DNA of 64,000 bases from Flavobacteriales bacterium (lineage in GTDB: Bacteria; Bacteroidota; Bacteroidia; Flavobacteriales_F; PHOS-HE28). The position numbers and the translations under genes are program-made. The stretch is from assembly GCA_030584065.1 (NCBI GenBank), contig CP129489.1:2647497-2711496 (forward strand). The letters are read 5' to 3'. The notes under the pieces were generated by a model, which worked only from the letters and a program-made list of their open reading frames with translations, ran no database searches and was not told the DNA's origin. The stretch's first letter is position 1; each line of letters begins with the position of its first letter. Positions 18,000 through 28,537 of this stretch are shown here, one piece after another.

Positions 18000-19247
18000 T
18001 CACAGCCCCAGCAGCACCTCCCCCGGCTCCTTGTTCCCGAATACCATCTTGTCCGGGTTCTCGATCATCTGCTTCACGGCCATCAGGAAGCTCACGCTCT
18101 CCTTGCCGTCGATGATGCGGTGGTCATAGCTCAGCGCCACGTACATGATGGGGCGGATGACGACCTGCCCGTTCACGGCCACGGGGCGCTCCACGATGTT
18201 GTGCATGCCCAGGATGGCGCTCTGCGGCGGGTTGATGATGGGCGTGCTGAGCATGCTGCCGAACACGCCGCCGTTGGTGATGGTGAAGGTGCCGCCGGTC
18301 ATCTCGTCGATGCTCAGCTTGCCATCGCGCGCCTTCACGGCCAGCGCCTTGATGCCCGCCTCGATCTCCGCGAGGCTCATCTTCTCCGCATTGCGCAGCA
18401 CCGGCACCATGAGGCCCTTGGGCGAGCTCACCGCGATGCCGATGTCGGCGTAATCGAAGGTGACGATCTCGTCGCCGTTGATCTGGCCGTTCACCGCCGG
18501 GAAGAGGCGCAGCGCCTCGGTCACGGCCTTGGTGAAGAAGCTCATGAAGCCCAGGTTCACGCCGTGCGCTTCCTTGAACCTGTCCTTGTACCTGTCGCGC
18601 AGGGCCATCACCGCGCTCATGTCCACCTCGTTGAAGGTGGTGAGCATGGCGGTCTGGTTCTTCACGCTCACCAGGCGCTCGGCCACCTTCTTGCGGAGGG
18701 TGGTCATCTTCTGGCGGCTCTCGTTGCGCGTTCCGCCCCAACCGTTCAGGGCGATCGCATCGGCCTTCACGCCGCCGGCCACGTAAGCCGCCACGTCACT
18801 CTTGGTGATGCGGCCGTTGGGTCCGCTGCCCTTCACGTTCTCCGCGCTCAATCCTTTCTCCTCCAGCATCGCCTTCGCGACGGGAGTCGCACTTGCTGAA
18901 GAAGCTTGTGGTGCGATGGCCGCGGGCTGCGGGCTGCGGGCCTCGGGCTTGGAGGCGTGCGTGTCCGCAGCCCGTGGCCCGGAGCCCGGGGCCTTGGGTT
19001 CGGGCTTCACGCTCGTATCGATCGTCACCACCACATCACCCACTTTCACTTCGGCATCTGCCTCAGCCAACAGCTTCACCTTCCCGGCCTCCTCGGCGAT
19101 CACCTCCAGGGTGGCCTTGTCGCTGTCGATCTCGCCCAGCACCTGGTCCTTGTTCACCACGTCGCCATCCTTCACGTTCCAACGCGCGATGCGCACTTCG
19201 CTGATGCTCTCTCCGGGCGAGGGGACTTTGATCTCGACGATGGCCAT
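18000..19247 (-). CDS. odhB: 2-oxoglutarate dehydrogenase E2, dihydrolipoyllysine succinyltransferase
   Basis: 415-aa core subunit of the 2-oxoglutarate dehydrogenase complex; transfers succinyl groups from E1-bound thiamine diphosphate to CoA. The lipoyl domain spans residues 1-77 with lipoylation site [11 protein letters not shown]. An Ala/Pro-rich linker follows, then the E3-binding domain ([20 protein letters not shown]) and the catalytic acyltransferase domain with the active-site motif [11 protein letters not shown] near the C-terminus. The ATG at 19247 starts the lipoyl domain; longer readings run into sucA. Lies 32 bp downstream of sucA, so E1 and E2 form an operon. Confidence 0.96.
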   Translation of the reverse strand: MAIVEIKVPSPGESISEVRIARWNVKDGDVVNKDQVLGEIDSDKATLEVIAEEAGKVKLLAEADAEVKVGDVVVTIDTSVKPEPKAPGSGPRAADTHASKPEARSPQPAAIAPQASSASATPVAKAMLEEKGLSAENVKGSGPNGRITKSDVAAYVAGGVKADAIALNGWGGTRNESRQKMTTLRKKVAERLVSVKNQTAMLTTFNEVDMSAVMALRDRYKDRFKEAHGVNLGFMSFFTKAVTEALRLFPAVNGQINGDEIVTFDYADIGIAVSSPKGLMVPVLRNAEKMSLAEIEAGIKALAVKARDGKLSIDEMTGGTFTITNGGVFGSMLSTPIINPPQSAILGMHNIVERPVAVNGQVVIRPIMYVALSYDHRIIDGKESVSFLMAVKQMIENPDKMVFGNKEPGEVLLGL

Positions 19248-19279
19248 GGACTCGGTTGTCAGTTGTTCGTTCTCGTTCC

Positions 19280-22066
19280 TCAGGCTTTTGCGGGCGCGGC
19301 CTTCTTCGGCTTGGCGGCGATGGGCGCAAAGGCCCTGGAGATGATCTCGGCCTGCTGCTTGGCGCTGCGCTTGCTGCTGCCGGTGGCGGGGGCGCCGCTG
19401 GCCGGCCGAGCGATGACCTCCCAAGGCACTTCCGAGAAGTTGAGGGCCATGTACGACCATGCGCCCATGTTCTTCGGTTCCTCCTGCACCCATAGGTAGC
19501 GCTCGGCCTTCGCGTACTTCTTGATCACGGCGCGCATCTGCTCGGCCGGCAGCGGGTGCAGCTGCTCGATGCGCACGAGCGCGGTGTCCGTGATGCCCTT
19601 GTCCTCGCGGTGGGCAGCCAGCTCGTAGTGGATCTTGCCTTGCGTGAAGATCACCGTGCGCACCTCCTTCGCATCGGCGGCGGCATCGTCGATCAGCTCC
19701 TGGAAGCCGCCCTTCGTCAGGTCCTCCAGCTTGCTCACGCACTTCGGGTGACGCAGCAGGCTCTTGGGGCTGAAGACCACCAGCGGCTTGCGGAAGCTCC
19801 ACTTCAGCTGGCGGCGCAGCACGTGGAAGAAGTTGGCAGGCGTGGTGCAGTTCACCACCACCATGTTCTCGTCGGCGCAGGCCTGCAGGAAACGCTCGAT
19901 GCGCGCGCTGCTGTGCTCGGCACCCTGGCCCTCGTAGCCGTGCGGCAGCAGGAGCACCACGCCGTTCTGCGTGTTCCATTTCTCCTCGGCGCAGCACAGG
20001 TACTGGTCGAGCACGATCTGTGCGCCGTTCACGAAATCGCCGAACTGCGCCTCCCAGATGGTGAGCGCGTTGGGCGATGCCAGCGCGTAGCCGAACTCGA
20101 AGCCGAGCACGGCGTACTCGCTCAGGAGTGAATTGTAGATCTGCAGCAGGGCCTGCCCCTCGCGGATGTGCTTCAGGTGGATGTACTCCTCCTCGCTGTC
20201 CTCCACCTTCACCACGGCGTGGCGATGGCTGAAGGTGCCGCGCTCCACGTCCTGGCCGGTCATGCGCACGGGATGGCCTTCGAGCAGAAGCGATCCGTAG
20301 GCGAGCAGCTCGCCCATGCTCCAGTCGATCACGCCGGCCTCCATCATCTTCCTGCGGTCGGCGAGGATCTTCTCCAGCTTGCTGAAGAACTTCTTGCCGT
20401 CGGGGTGCAGCACGCTGAGCTTCTCGCCGATGAGCTGCAGCGTCTCCATGGGCACGCCGGTGTCGGGCGAGCGCAGGAAATCCTTCGCACCGGCGCGCGT
20501 GAAGCCCTTCCAGCGCTCCTCGAGGAAGTTGGTGATCCTGCCCACGCGCACCTGCTTCGCTTCATCGAGCCGCGCATTGAGCATGGCGGTGAAGGAGGCC
20601 TCCATCTCGGCGGCGAGCTCCTCGGCCTCGTGCACGCCGCTGCTCTTGAGCTTCTCCACGTAGATGGCGCGGGGGTCGGGGTGCACTGCGATCGCCTTGT
20701 AGAGCACCGGCTGCGTGAACTTGGGCTCATCGCCCTCGTTGTGGCCGTGCTTGCGGTAGCAGAGGATGTCCACCCAGATGTCGGTGCCGTACTTCTGGCG
20801 GTAGTCCATCGCCAGCTTCATGGTGTAGGCCACGGCCTCAGCGTCGTCGCCGTTCACGTGGAAGATCGGGCACTGCGTCACCTTGGCCACATCGGTGCAA
20901 TAGGTGCTGGTGCGCGCATCGATGTAGTTGGTGGTGAAGCCCACCTGGTTGTTCACCACGATGTGGATGGTGCCGCCGACCTCATAGGCCTTGAGGCCCG
21001 CCATCTGCACCACCTCGTACACCACACCCTGGCCGGCCACGGCGGCATCGCCATGGATGAGGATGGGTGCGGTCTTGCCTTTCTGGAACCTGTCGTCGTG
21101 CTCGATGATGGCGCGCGAGATGCCCTGCATGATGGGTCCCACGGTCTCCAGATGGCTGGGGTTGGGCGCCAGGGTCAGGCGCACCTCCTTGCCGGTGTTG
21201 GTCTCCAGCACGCTGCTGTAGCCCATGTGGTACTTCACATCGCCCTCCACCAGCTCGTCCTCGTAGTCCTTGCCCTCGAACTCGGAGAAGATCTGATCGT
21301 AGCTCTTGCGCAGGGTGTTGGCCAGCACGTTGAGACGGCCGCGGTGCGCCATGCCGATGACGAACTCGGTGATGCCCTGCTCGGCGCCCTGCTCGATCAC
21401 GGTGTCGAGCGCGGGGATCAGGGCCTCGGCGCCCTCGATGCTGAAGCGCTTCTGGCCGATGAACTTCTTGCCGAGGAAGCGCTCGAACACGACGGCCTCG
21501 TTGAGCTTCTCCAGGATCTCCTTCTTCTCCTCGATGTTGAAGTCGGGCGTATTGCGCACGCCCTCCATGCGCTGCTGCAGCCACTTCACCTTCTCCGGGT
21601 TGCGGATGAACATGAACTCGGCGCCTACGCTCTGGCAATAGGTCTGCTTCAGCACATCGATGATGTCGCGGAGCCGGGCTGGGCCGATGCCTACCTCGTT
21701 GCCGGCGCTGAACACCGTGTCCAGGTCGGCCCCATTGAGCCCGAAATGCTCGATGTCGAGCGTGGGGGCATAAGTGCGCCGCTCGCGAACCGGGTTGGTG
21801 CGGGTGAAGAGATGGCCGCGCTCCCGGTAGGCATTGATGAGCTCAATGACGCGGAACTCCTTCTCGAAGCGGTCGTTGCCGCCCGGCGGCGGCTGGGCCG
21901 GTGCGCCCCCCTCGATGCTTCCGCCATCCAAGGCCCGGGCGAACTCGAAGCCCTCGAAGAAGCGGGCCCAGCCCGTCTCCACACTCGCGGGGTCCTTCAG
22001 GTACTGCTGGTAGAGGTCGTCGAGCCAGGCGCTATCGACGTTGCTCAGGTAGGAAAGCTTGTCCAT
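19280..22066 (-). CDS. sucA: 2-oxoglutarate dehydrogenase E1 component
   Basis: 928-aa thiamine-diphosphate enzyme that decarboxylates 2-oxoglutarate in the TCA cycle. Starts [20 protein letters not shown], the short N-terminal E2-binding helix of the OdhA family. Family motifs include [14 protein letters not shown], the ThDP-site region [18 protein letters not shown], and the C-terminal transketolase-like domain ([38 protein letters not shown]). Length fits the family. Promoter-like TACCTTTGC lies 9 nt upstream, and odhB follows. Confidence 0.97.
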   Translation of the reverse strand: MDKLSYLSNVDSAWLDDLYQQYLKDPASVETGWARFFEGFEFARALDGGSIEGGAPAQPPPGGNDRFEKEFRVIELINAYRERGHLFTRTNPVRERRTYAPTLDIEHFGLNGADLDTVFSAGNEVGIGPARLRDIIDVLKQTYCQSVGAEFMFIRNPEKVKWLQQRMEGVRNTPDFNIEEKKEILEKLNEAVVFERFLGKKFIGQKRFSIEGAEALIPALDTVIEQGAEQGITEFVIGMAHRGRLNVLANTLRKSYDQIFSEFEGKDYEDELVEGDVKYHMGYSSVLETNTGKEVRLTLAPNPSHLETVGPIMQGISRAIIEHDDRFQKGKTAPILIHGDAAVAGQGVVYEVVQMAGLKAYEVGGTIHIVVNNQVGFTTNYIDARTSTYCTDVAKVTQCPIFHVNGDDAEAVAYTMKLAMDYRQKYGTDIWVDILCYRKHGHNEGDEPKFTQPVLYKAIAVHPDPRAIYVEKLKSSGVHEAEELAAEMEASFTAMLNARLDEAKQVRVGRITNFLEERWKGFTRAGAKDFLRSPDTGVPMETLQLIGEKLSVLHPDGKKFFSKLEKILADRRKMMEAGVIDWSMGELLAYGSLLLEGHPVRMTGQDVERGTFSHRHAVVKVEDSEEEYIHLKHIREGQALLQIYNSLLSEYAVLGFEFGYALASPNALTIWEAQFGDFVNGAQIVLDQYLCCAEEKWNTQNGVVLLLPHGYEGQGAEHSSARIERFLQACADENMVVVNCTTPANFFHVLRRQLKWSFRKPLVVFSPKSLLRHPKCVSKLEDLTKGGFQELIDDAAADAKEVRTVIFTQGKIHYELAAHREDKGITDTALVRIEQLHPLPAEQMRAVIKKYAKAERYLWVQEEPKNMGAWSYMALNFSEVPWEVIARPASGAPATGSSKRSAKQQAEIISRAFAPIAAKPKKAAPAKA

Positions 22067-22075
22067 GGAAGCGGC

Positions 22076-22084
22076 GCAAAGGTA
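22076..22084 (-). promoter_or_regulatory. -7 element TACCTTTGC for sucA-odhB
   Basis: Perfect TAnnTTTG consensus on the minus strand, 9 nt upstream of the sucA ATG at 22066. Confidence 0.65.
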
Positions 22085-22176
22085 GCTGGGATTCGGGCAG
22101 TGGATGGGGTGCACGGCCGGCCGGATGCGGAGGTGGCCGGGACCTTGGAACGGCCTGCCGCGGAAGGGGTTACCCA

Positions 22177-22536
22177 TCAGAACCGCCCGGCGAAGCGCAA
22201 CCGGGTGAGCACCTTCTGGAGCGCCCGCAGCACGCACTCACCCGCCAGCGCATGCAATCCGCCATGGGCCACTGTCCGGCGGAGGTGGGGCTCCGGGATA
22301 TCCACCCGGTACATCGCCGCTTGCAGCGCGGCGGTGCCTTTCCCTTGCAGGGCTTCCAGCTGCGGCTGAATCGCCTCCCGCAGGGCCTCGAAAGCCTGCT
22401 CCCCCACGGCCGGCTCCTGCAGCTGTTCCTCATCCAGCGCAAGGTCCTTCCGCAGCTGCAGCACGGTCTGGTGCAGGACCTCCGCACGATCGAGGTGCCT
22501 TGCCAAGCCTTCACTTCCGGGTTTCGACAGGTGCAT
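22177..22536 (-). CDS. Small helical protein of unknown function
   Basis: 119 aa from the ATG at 22536; a GTG at 22542 would add two residues. Predicted mostly alpha-helical and Leu/Gln/Glu-rich, with a C-terminal block MYRVDIPEPHLRRTV ... VLRALQKVLTRLRF. That layout resembles an uncharacterised small protein of Bacteroidota that I recall ending in a similar LQKVLTR-type helix; this is memory, not a search. Same strand as sucA and 110 bp upstream of it. CACCTTTG at 22560-22567 is a near-match -7 element. Confidence 0.65.
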   Translation of the reverse strand: MHLSKPGSEGLARHLDRAEVLHQTVLQLRKDLALDEEQLQEPAVGEQAFEALREAIQPQLEALQGKGTAALQAAMYRVDIPEPHLRRTVAHGGLHALAGECVLRALQKVLTRLRFAGRF

Positions 22537-22582
22537 GTTCACGCGAGGTCCCAGCGCCTCAAAGGTGGGCAGAGGCTGGCAC

Positions 22583-22591
22583 TATTTTCGC
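22583..22591 (+). promoter_or_regulatory. -7 element TATTTTCGC
   Basis: TATTTTCGC lies 42 nt before the ATG at 22634 and divergent from the small helical gene. Confidence 0.5.
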
Positions 22592-22633
22592 CCGGCGCGG
22601 GCCGAATCATCCACCGCCATCCCCCGACCAACC

Positions 22634-23509
22634 ATGCGCGCATACCTGCTCTACGCCCTGCTTTCCGCCCCCATCGGCCTCATGGCCCAATACGGCAGCT
22701 TCGATGCCGCTGCCGTGAAGGCCTCCAAGGCGACCACCCTCACCGTTGTGCTCGACCCCGGGGATTCACCCTTCAACCGGACCATCATGGAAGCGGTGAA
22801 GGGCAATTGGACGCTGCACGCCTCCTTGGACTTCATCACGGCAGCCGACCTGGGTGCCCAGCCCATGACCCCGGAGAAGACCTATCTGATGAAGACCACC
22901 AAGGTGGACCCCGTGAAGTTCGAGGGCACCTTCCTGTCGGTGGTGAAGGGCTGGAAGCAGCGCAAAGGCGAATCGTTCCAGTTCAAGGAGTATGCCTTCA
23001 CCGGCGTGCCCGCGGAGCAGGAGCTGGCCTTCATCATGATCGATCAGAAGGCGCTGGGCGAGGGGCGGAATGCGGCGATGCTGACGGTGTACGTCAAGCA
23101 CCTGCAGGATTACCTGAAGCAGGTGGAGGCCGGGCGCATCATCGACAAGGCCACGGCCGACCGGCTCTACGCCAGCCGGACGCGGCTCATCCGCGACACC
23201 GAGCTGCACATCGCGCAGGAACACCTGGACAAGAGCCTGCCCGATCTGAACAAGGTTCAGGAGAGCTATACCGCTCCGGTGCAGATCGGGAGCCTCGCAC
23301 AGGTCATGGAGCGCGTTTCGGCCCAGGATAGTGGCAGCACCGTCACGGACGTGCTGCTCACAGGCGAATACAAGACGAAGCACTGCTTCAAGCGCATCTT
23401 CAACGCCGGTACCGGCGAGCTGATGTACCTGGGTGATGATGCGGCCTTGGCCGGCAAGAAAGAGGGCATCATCGCGCAGGACCTGCTGAACGTGATGCGC
23501 GCCCGATGA
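22634..23509 (+). CDS. Hypothetical exported protein
   Basis: 291 aa with a signal peptide (MRAYLLYALLSAPIGLMAQ). The mature part is mixed alpha/beta without transmembrane segments, with the central stretch YVKHLQDYLKQVEAGRIIDK likely helical. No T9SS sorting domain is seen, so the likely location is periplasm or outer membrane inner face. I recognise no family. The ATG at 22634 is chosen because it begins the signal peptide. Monocistronic by spacing. Confidence 0.75.
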   Translation: MRAYLLYALLSAPIGLMAQYGSFDAAAVKASKATTLTVVLDPGDSPFNRTIMEAVKGNWTLHASLDFITAADLGAQPMTPEKTYLMKTTKVDPVKFEGTFLSVVKGWKQRKGESFQFKEYAFTGVPAEQELAFIMIDQKALGEGRNAAMLTVYVKHLQDYLKQVEAGRIIDKATADRLYASRTRLIRDTELHIAQEHLDKSLPDLNKVQESYTAPVQIGSLAQVMERVSAQDSGSTVTDVLLTGEYKTKHCFKRIFNAGTGELMYLGDDAALAGKKEGIIAQDLLNVMRAR

Positions 23510-23515
23510 CAGACA

Positions 23516-23537
23516 GGCCCCCGCCAGGCGGGAGGCC
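23516..23537 (+). terminator. GC-rich hairpin after the exported protein gene
   Basis: GGCC-CCCGCC followed closely by GGCGGG-A-GGCC can fold back, 6 nt after the TGA at 23509. No U-tract follows, so terminator function is doubtful. Confidence 0.3.
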
Positions 23538-23651
23538 GACGGACGAACCGAGTTGCCCCGACGGCGGGCCGCATCCGCAGGGTTTGGGCGCGAACGGGCG
23601 CAAGCATGAGCGTTGAACCGCCCTCCAGGCGGGAAGAGCGGGAGCCGTGCC

Positions 23652-23660
23652 TACATTGGC
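23652..23660 (+). promoter_or_regulatory. -7-like element TACATTGGC
   Basis: TACATTGGC is 21 nt upstream of the ATG at 23682. Confidence 0.45.
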
Positions 23661-23681
23661 GATTCACAATCCCTTCTCCAA

Positions 23682-25742
23682 ATGCGTTTCGCTTACCTGA
23701 CCGTGGCCCTGGCCCTCGCTCCCTCGCTGATGGCTGAACACCTGCCCGGCGGCAGCATCACCACGCGCTGCATCGGCAATAACCAGCACGAGGTGACCTT
23801 GACGCTCTGGCGCGAATGCTCGGGCGCGCCCATGATCGCGCAGAACCTCGCCTTCACCAACAATTGCGGGGTGAGCTTCAGCATCAACAACGTCCCGCTG
23901 ATCGCTACGGAGGAGGTCTCCCCCATCTGCCCCGACCAGCAGGACCAGACCACCTGCGAGGGCGGCACGCTCATCGGCATCGAGCAGTACACCTACCGCA
24001 CCACGCTCTTCCTGAGCCCCTGCAACTTCTGGACGATCGGGTGGAACACCTGCTGCCGGAACGAATCGGTGAACCTCGAGGGCGCCCAAGGCATCTACAT
24101 CGAAGCGCTGGTGAACAACATCGGCGGTGCCTGCAACAGCTCCCCGGTCTTCTCCGACCAGACCCCACCCTTCGTTTGCGTGGATCAGCCCGTGAGCTAT
24201 GACCCGGGCGTGGTGAACTCCGCCGGGCAGCAGCTCAAGTTCCGTCTCATCGGCGCCCGCCGCTACACCGGGACAGTGGACCCGGTGCTCTACCAGGCCC
24301 CCTACACCGGAGCGGAGCCCTTCACGGGCATGGTCATCGACAGCCTCACCGGCAACATCGCCTTCACCCCCACTCTCCAGGGCTACATCGTGTGCGTGAT
24401 CCAGGTGGAGGTCCGCAATGCAGCCGGCCAGTGGGTCGGCACGATCATGCGCGACTTCCCCTTCATCGCCCAAGCCTGCGGCAATACGGTGCCCAGCGCG
24501 GATAGCGGAGTCACGGGCGGCGCATCGGGGAACGCCGCGCCAACAGGCCCTTACACCGTAACCACTTGCGGCGGTGCGTTCTGTTTCGAGGCCACCGTGG
24601 CGGATGGGGACCCGGGGCAGGCGCTCACCCTGGGCAGCAACGTGGACCAGGTCCTCCCCGGCTCGAGCTTCACGGTGACCGGTACCAACCCGGCCGTGGC
24701 GGCCATCTGCTGGAACAGCGCTGGCGCAGCACCGGGCAATTACGTGTTCACCATCACCGCGCTCGATGATGCCTGCCCCGTGCGCGGCGCTCAAACCTAC
24801 ACGTACACCCTTACCGTAGGCACCGCCGATGCCACCGCTGGCCCTGATGCAACGGCGACGCTCTGCCCCGGCAGCGGCATCGACCTCACCAGCCTGATGA
24901 CCGGTGATGCCGGCGGCACTTGGAGCGCCGGGCCCCTCGTCACCGAACCGGGCGTCTACACATATACCATCACCAGTGCGTGCGGGGAGGACGAGGCCGT
25001 CTTCACCATCGAGCCGGGCGAAGCCGCCGATGCCGGACCGGATGCATCGACCACCATCTGCGCAGGCGGAACGGTGGACCTGGATGGGCTGGTGCTAGGG
25101 CAGAACGGCGGCGTGTGGAGCAGCGGAGCACCGATCACCTCCCAGGCCGGCACCTACACGTACACCGTGACCAATGCGTGCGGCTCCGATGAGGCCTCCT
25201 TCTTCGTCAGTGTCGCTGCGCCACCCGACCCGGGCATCGACAACACCGTGGATGTCTGCCCCATCGCCAGTGCATTCACCATGCTCGATTCCCTGCTCGG
25301 CACGCCTGATCCAGGAGGCGCTTGGTTCAGCCCGGACAACAGCAGCCATGGGCCCGTCTTCGACCCCTCCATCGACCCGGCAGGGGTGTATTGCTATCGC
25401 GTGCCCGGAACAGCGCCCTGCCCCGACACCGAGGCCTGCCTCACCATCGCGTTGCTGCCCCCGACGGACCCCTATTGCATCTGGCTCGGCAGCCCGGAGC
25501 TTGCGCCGGAACAGCTGATCGCTCCCAACCCCAGCGCCGGGCAGCTGCGCTTGAGCGGTCTTCATGCCATCCATGCCGAAGTGATCGACGCCAGCGGGCG
25601 CATCGTATTCCGTACGGCCTTGGCTTCAGCGCCGGAGCAGTGGGTCGACCTTCCGACCACCCTATCCCAAGGCGGATACCTGCTTAAAGCGACCCGGCGC
25701 GATGGCACCGCATTGATCCAGCGCTTCAATCTGGTGCGTTGA
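23682..25742 (+). CDS. Large secreted Cys-rich protein with T9SS sorting domain
   Basis: 686 aa. Signal peptide MRFAYLTVALALAPSLMA. The N-terminal region (EHLPGGSITTRCIGNNQHEV ... TLTLWRECSG ... CNFWTIGWNTCCRN) is the pattern common to large Bacteroidota surface proteins, some annotated as gliding-motility-associated. Two or three short beta repeats follow around residues 390-530 (GGTWSAGPLVTEPGVYTYTI, GGVWSSGAPITSQAGTYTYT). The C-terminus is a type A T9SS sorting domain (LIAPNPSAGQLRLSG ... LSQGGYLLKA). Predicted to be exported to the cell surface. A strong terminator follows. Confidence 0.87.
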   Translation: MRFAYLTVALALAPSLMAEHLPGGSITTRCIGNNQHEVTLTLWRECSGAPMIAQNLAFTNNCGVSFSINNVPLIATEEVSPICPDQQDQTTCEGGTLIGIEQYTYRTTLFLSPCNFWTIGWNTCCRNESVNLEGAQGIYIEALVNNIGGACNSSPVFSDQTPPFVCVDQPVSYDPGVVNSAGQQLKFRLIGARRYTGTVDPVLYQAPYTGAEPFTGMVIDSLTGNIAFTPTLQGYIVCVIQVEVRNAAGQWVGTIMRDFPFIAQACGNTVPSADSGVTGGASGNAAPTGPYTVTTCGGAFCFEATVADGDPGQALTLGSNVDQVLPGSSFTVTGTNPAVAAICWNSAGAAPGNYVFTITALDDACPVRGAQTYTYTLTVGTADATAGPDATATLCPGSGIDLTSLMTGDAGGTWSAGPLVTEPGVYTYTITSACGEDEAVFTIEPGEAADAGPDASTTICAGGTVDLDGLVLGQNGGVWSSGAPITSQAGTYTYTVTNACGSDEASFFVSVAAPPDPGIDNTVDVCPIASAFTMLDSLLGTPDPGGAWFSPDNSSHGPVFDPSIDPAGVYCYRVPGTAPCPDTEACLTIALLPPTDPYCIWLGSPELAPEQLIAPNPSAGQLRLSGLHAIHAEVIDASGRIVFRTALASAPEQWVDLPTTLSQGGYLLKATRRDGTALIQRFNLVR

Positions 25743-25762
25743 TCGGACGACCCATCAAATGT

Positions 25763-25799
25763 CAACAGGCGCCGAGCTGATCGGCGCCTGTTGTTGTTT
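25763..25799 (+). terminator. Strong intrinsic terminator after the large T9SS protein gene
   Basis: Perfect 13-bp stem (CAACAGGCGCCGA at 25763-25775 with its complement at 25781-25793), 5-nt loop GCTGA, followed by TTGTTT. It lies 20 bp after the stop codon and just before the next gene. Confidence 0.9.
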
Positions 25800-25806
25800 A
25801 GCGATC

Positions 25807-26712
25807 ATGGCGATCGTTCTGATCACGGGCGGCAGCGGACTCATCGGCCGTCGGCTCAGTCGCAGCCTCGTCCAAGGCGGACACGCGGTGCGCTGGCTGA
25901 GCCGCTATGCCGGTGAGCGCGAGGGCATCCGCGCCTTTGCATGGGACCTGCGCTCCGGCACCATCGACCGTGACGCATTGGAGGGCGTGGACCATGTGGT
26001 ACACCTGGCCGGGGCCGGGATCGCAGACCGGCGTTGGACGGCAGCGCGCATCCGGGAGCTCATCGACAGCCGCAGCACGAGCGCGCGGCTGCTGCTCACC
26101 GGCTTCATCTCAACGGGGCAGCTGCCCCGGACGATGGTGAGTGCAGCGGGCATCGGGTATTACGGTGCCATCACCTCCGACGGGCCGCTCACCGAAGAGG
26201 CGCCCCCGGGCAAGGACACCATCGCCCGCATCAGCCTGGAGTGGGAGCGCAGCGTGGACGAATGGTCATCGCATTGCCGGGTGGTGAAGCTCCGCACGCC
26301 CGTGGTGCTCGCCCGGGAAGGAGGTGCGCTGCCCAAGCTGGCGCTGCCTGTGCGCCTGGGTCTCGGCGCTGCGCTCGGCAGCGGAAGGCAATGGATGCCC
26401 TGGGTGCACATCGACGACCTGGTGGATGCCTACACCGCTGCCATCGCCGACGAGCGGATGCGCGGGGCCTATCATGCTGTGGGCGGCAATGCCACCAATG
26501 CCGAGCTGATGCGCACCCTCGCCCGAGTGCTCCACCGGCCCTTCTTCCTCCCCAACGTTCCCGCGCCGCTGCTCCGCCTGGCGTTGGGCCGCATGGCCGA
26601 TGTGCTGCTGGAGGGAGCCCCTATTGACGGGAGCCGCCTGGTCGCGGCCGGGCATGGTCCCCGCCGCACCGTGCTTGAGGACGCCTTGTACGACCTGCTG
26701 CGGCCCTCTTGA
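25807..26712 (+). CDS. TIGR01777-family NAD-dependent epimerase-like oxidoreductase
   Basis: 301 aa, atypical short-chain dehydrogenase/epimerase fold (YfcH/SDR39U1 group). N-terminal Rossmann motif TGGSGLIGRRL at residues 7-17. Family markers are DHVVHLAGAGIADRRWT, SAAGIGYYG, the segment PVRLGLGAALGSGRQWMPWVHIDD split as GLGAALGSG and MPWVHIDD, and the C-terminal DUF1731-like domain (RMADVLLEG ... SRLVAAG). The substrate of this family is unknown. The ATG at 25807 lies just after the terminator and no promoter is obvious. It converges with the prenyl synthase gene with 3 nt between the two stops. Confidence 0.9.
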   Translation: MAIVLITGGSGLIGRRLSRSLVQGGHAVRWLSRYAGEREGIRAFAWDLRSGTIDRDALEGVDHVVHLAGAGIADRRWTAARIRELIDSRSTSARLLLTGFISTGQLPRTMVSAAGIGYYGAITSDGPLTEEAPPGKDTIARISLEWERSVDEWSSHCRVVKLRTPVVLAREGGALPKLALPVRLGLGAALGSGRQWMPWVHIDDLVDAYTAAIADERMRGAYHAVGGNATNAELMRTLARVLHRPFFLPNVPAPLLRLALGRMADVLLEGAPIDGSRLVAAGHGPRRTVLEDALYDLLRPS

Positions 26713-26715
26713 GCG

Positions 26716-27663
26716 TCAGGCGCTACGGCCCATGAGCCCCAAGGCGAGCGCACGCAGGGGTGCCTTCCGCGGCTCCGGCACCCCCAGGGCATCAAGCTGC
26801 GCCATTGCCTGCTCCTCCAGCGACCGGATGAGCGCATCCGAGGCATCCCGCACACCTAGTCTCACCAGTGCATCGATCATCGCGCCGATGTCGCGGGCGA
26901 CGCTGGCCTGCTGCATGGCCTCGGTGAGGGCTCCGGTGCCCTGCTCAAGCTCCAGGCCGCGGATCAGCAGCCAAGTCTTCTTGCCAGCGCGGAGGTCGCC
27001 CCCGCGCTGCTTGCCCGTCACCCGCGGATCGCCGAAGGCATCGATATGGTCGTCGCGCAGCTGGAAGGCCAGGCCGAGCTTCTCGCCGAAGCGCCCGAGG
27101 GCGGCCTGTTGGCCTTCCTGCCCGCCGGCCTTGATGGCCCCCAGCTCGAAGGCGCAGGCCAGAAGCACCGCGGTCTTGCGCCGGATCATGGCCATGTATT
27201 CTTCGGCCCCCACGCCACCGCGGTGCTCGAAGGCCATGTCCATGTCCTGGCCCTCGCACACCTCCAGCGCATAGCGGTTGAAGACCTGGAGCACGCGCGG
27301 ATCGGCGCCCATGCACTGGTAGGCCTTCACGAGCATCGCATCGCCGCTGAGGATGGCGGTGTTCTCATTCCATCGCACATGCACCGTGGGCTGCCCGCGC
27401 CGGGTGGGCGAGCGGTCCATGATGTCATCGTGCATGAGCGTGAAATTGTGAAAGAGCTCCACCCCCAGCGCCACATCCAGTGCGGATTTCGGATCCCCGC
27501 CGAGCGCTTCACAGGCCATGAGGGTCGCCACCGGCCGAACGCGCTTGGCGGGCAGCCGCATGAGGTAGGCCATGGGCTCATAGAGCGCTGCCGGCGGCAG
27601 GGCGCCGCACCAGTCGTTGATGCGGGCCTCCACGGCCGCACGGTGCTCTTCCAGGGTGCGCAT
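26716..27663 (-). CDS. Polyprenyl (geranylgeranyl/farnesyl-type) diphosphate synthase
   Basis: 315-aa class I trans-prenyltransferase that condenses isopentenyl diphosphate onto allylic diphosphates. Both Asp-rich metal motifs are present: DDIMD at residues 79-83 and DDHID at 204-208. The substrate motif usually written GGKRxRP appears as PAKRVRP at 38-44. Residues before the first Asp motif (FHNFTLMHDD) favour a short product (C15-C20), but length cannot be fixed by eye. Lies 9 bp downstream of rfbA on the same strand; product class uncertain. Confidence 0.9.
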   Translation of the reverse strand: MRTLEEHRAAVEARINDWCGALPPAALYEPMAYLMRLPAKRVRPVATLMACEALGGDPKSALDVALGVELFHNFTLMHDDIMDRSPTRRGQPTVHVRWNENTAILSGDAMLVKAYQCMGADPRVLQVFNRYALEVCEGQDMDMAFEHRGGVGAEEYMAMIRRKTAVLLACAFELGAIKAGGQEGQQAALGRFGEKLGLAFQLRDDHIDAFGDPRVTGKQRGGDLRAGKKTWLLIRGLELEQGTGALTEAMQQASVARDIGAMIDALVRLGVRDASDALIRSLEEQAMAQLDALGVPEPRKAPLRALALGLMGRSA

Positions 27664-27672
27664 GCGCTGGGG

Positions 27673-28536
27673 TCAGCTCTTGAGGAGCGACATCAGGTAC
27701 TGGCCGTAGCCGCTCTTCACCAAGGGACGCGCGAGGGCCTCCAGTTGTTCAGCATTGATCCATCCCTTCTTCCAGGCCACCTCCTCGATGCAGCCGATGC
27801 GCAGGCCCTGCCGCTCTTCGATCACCTGCACGAACTGGCCCGCTTGCATGAGCGAGGCGAAGGTGCCGGTATCCAACCAGGCCGTGCCGCGGTCGAGCAG
27901 CTCCACCCGCAGCCGCCCGCGGCGCAGGTACTCCTTGTTCACGTCGGTGATCTCGTACTCGCCGCGTGCGCTCGGCTTCAGGTCGCGCGCGATGTCGAGC
28001 ACATCGTTGTCGTAGAAGTACAGGCCTGGAACGGCGTAGTTGCTCTTCGGCTTGGCGGGCTTCTCCTCGATGCTCAGCACCCTGCCTTCGGCATCGAAGT
28101 CGACCACGCCGTACCGCTCAGGATCGCTCACGTGGTAAGCGAAAACCAGCCCGCCATCGGGTGAGGTGTGCTCGCTGAGCATGCGTCCCATGCCCCGTCC
28201 GTAGAAGATGTTGTCGCCGAGGATGAGCGCCGCGGAGTCGCGGCCAACGTGCTCGCGGCCGATGACGAAGGCCTGCGCCAGGCCGTTGGGCTGCGGCTGC
28301 TCGGCATAGGTGAAGCTGCAGCCCAGCGCGGAGCCGTCGCCGAGCAGCTTGCGGAAGCTCGGGAGGTCGTGCGGCGTGCTGATGATGAGGATCTCCCGGA
28401 TGCCCGCAGCCATGAGGGTGCTCAGCGGGTAGTAGATCATCGGTTTGTCGTACACCGGCATGAGCTGCTTGCTCACGGCGAGGGTCAGGGGGTGCAGACG
28501 CGTGCCGGAGCCGCCGGCGAGGATGATGCCTTTCAT
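27673..28536 (-). CDS. rfbA: Glucose-1-phosphate thymidylyltransferase
   Basis: 287 aa; makes dTDP-glucose from glucose-1-phosphate and dTTP, the first step toward dTDP-rhamnose and other surface sugars. The N-terminus [18 protein letters not shown] is the nucleotide-binding signature. Further markers are [26 protein letters not shown] and [17 protein letters not shown]. The rest of the rml pathway is absent here. The ATG lies 1 nt after the stop of the upstream exporter gene, so the two are cotranscribed. Confidence 0.96.
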   Translation of the reverse strand: MKGIILAGGSGTRLHPLTLAVSKQLMPVYDKPMIYYPLSTLMAAGIREILIISTPHDLPSFRKLLGDGSALGCSFTYAEQPQPNGLAQAFVIGREHVGRDSAALILGDNIFYGRGMGRMLSEHTSPDGGLVFAYHVSDPERYGVVDFDAEGRVLSIEEKPAKPKSNYAVPGLYFYDNDVLDIARDLKPSARGEYEITDVNKEYLRRGRLRVELLDRGTAWLDTGTFASLMQAGQFVQVIEERQGLRIGCIEEVAWKKGWINAEQLEALARPLVKSGYGQYLMSLLKS

Positions 28537-28537
28537 G

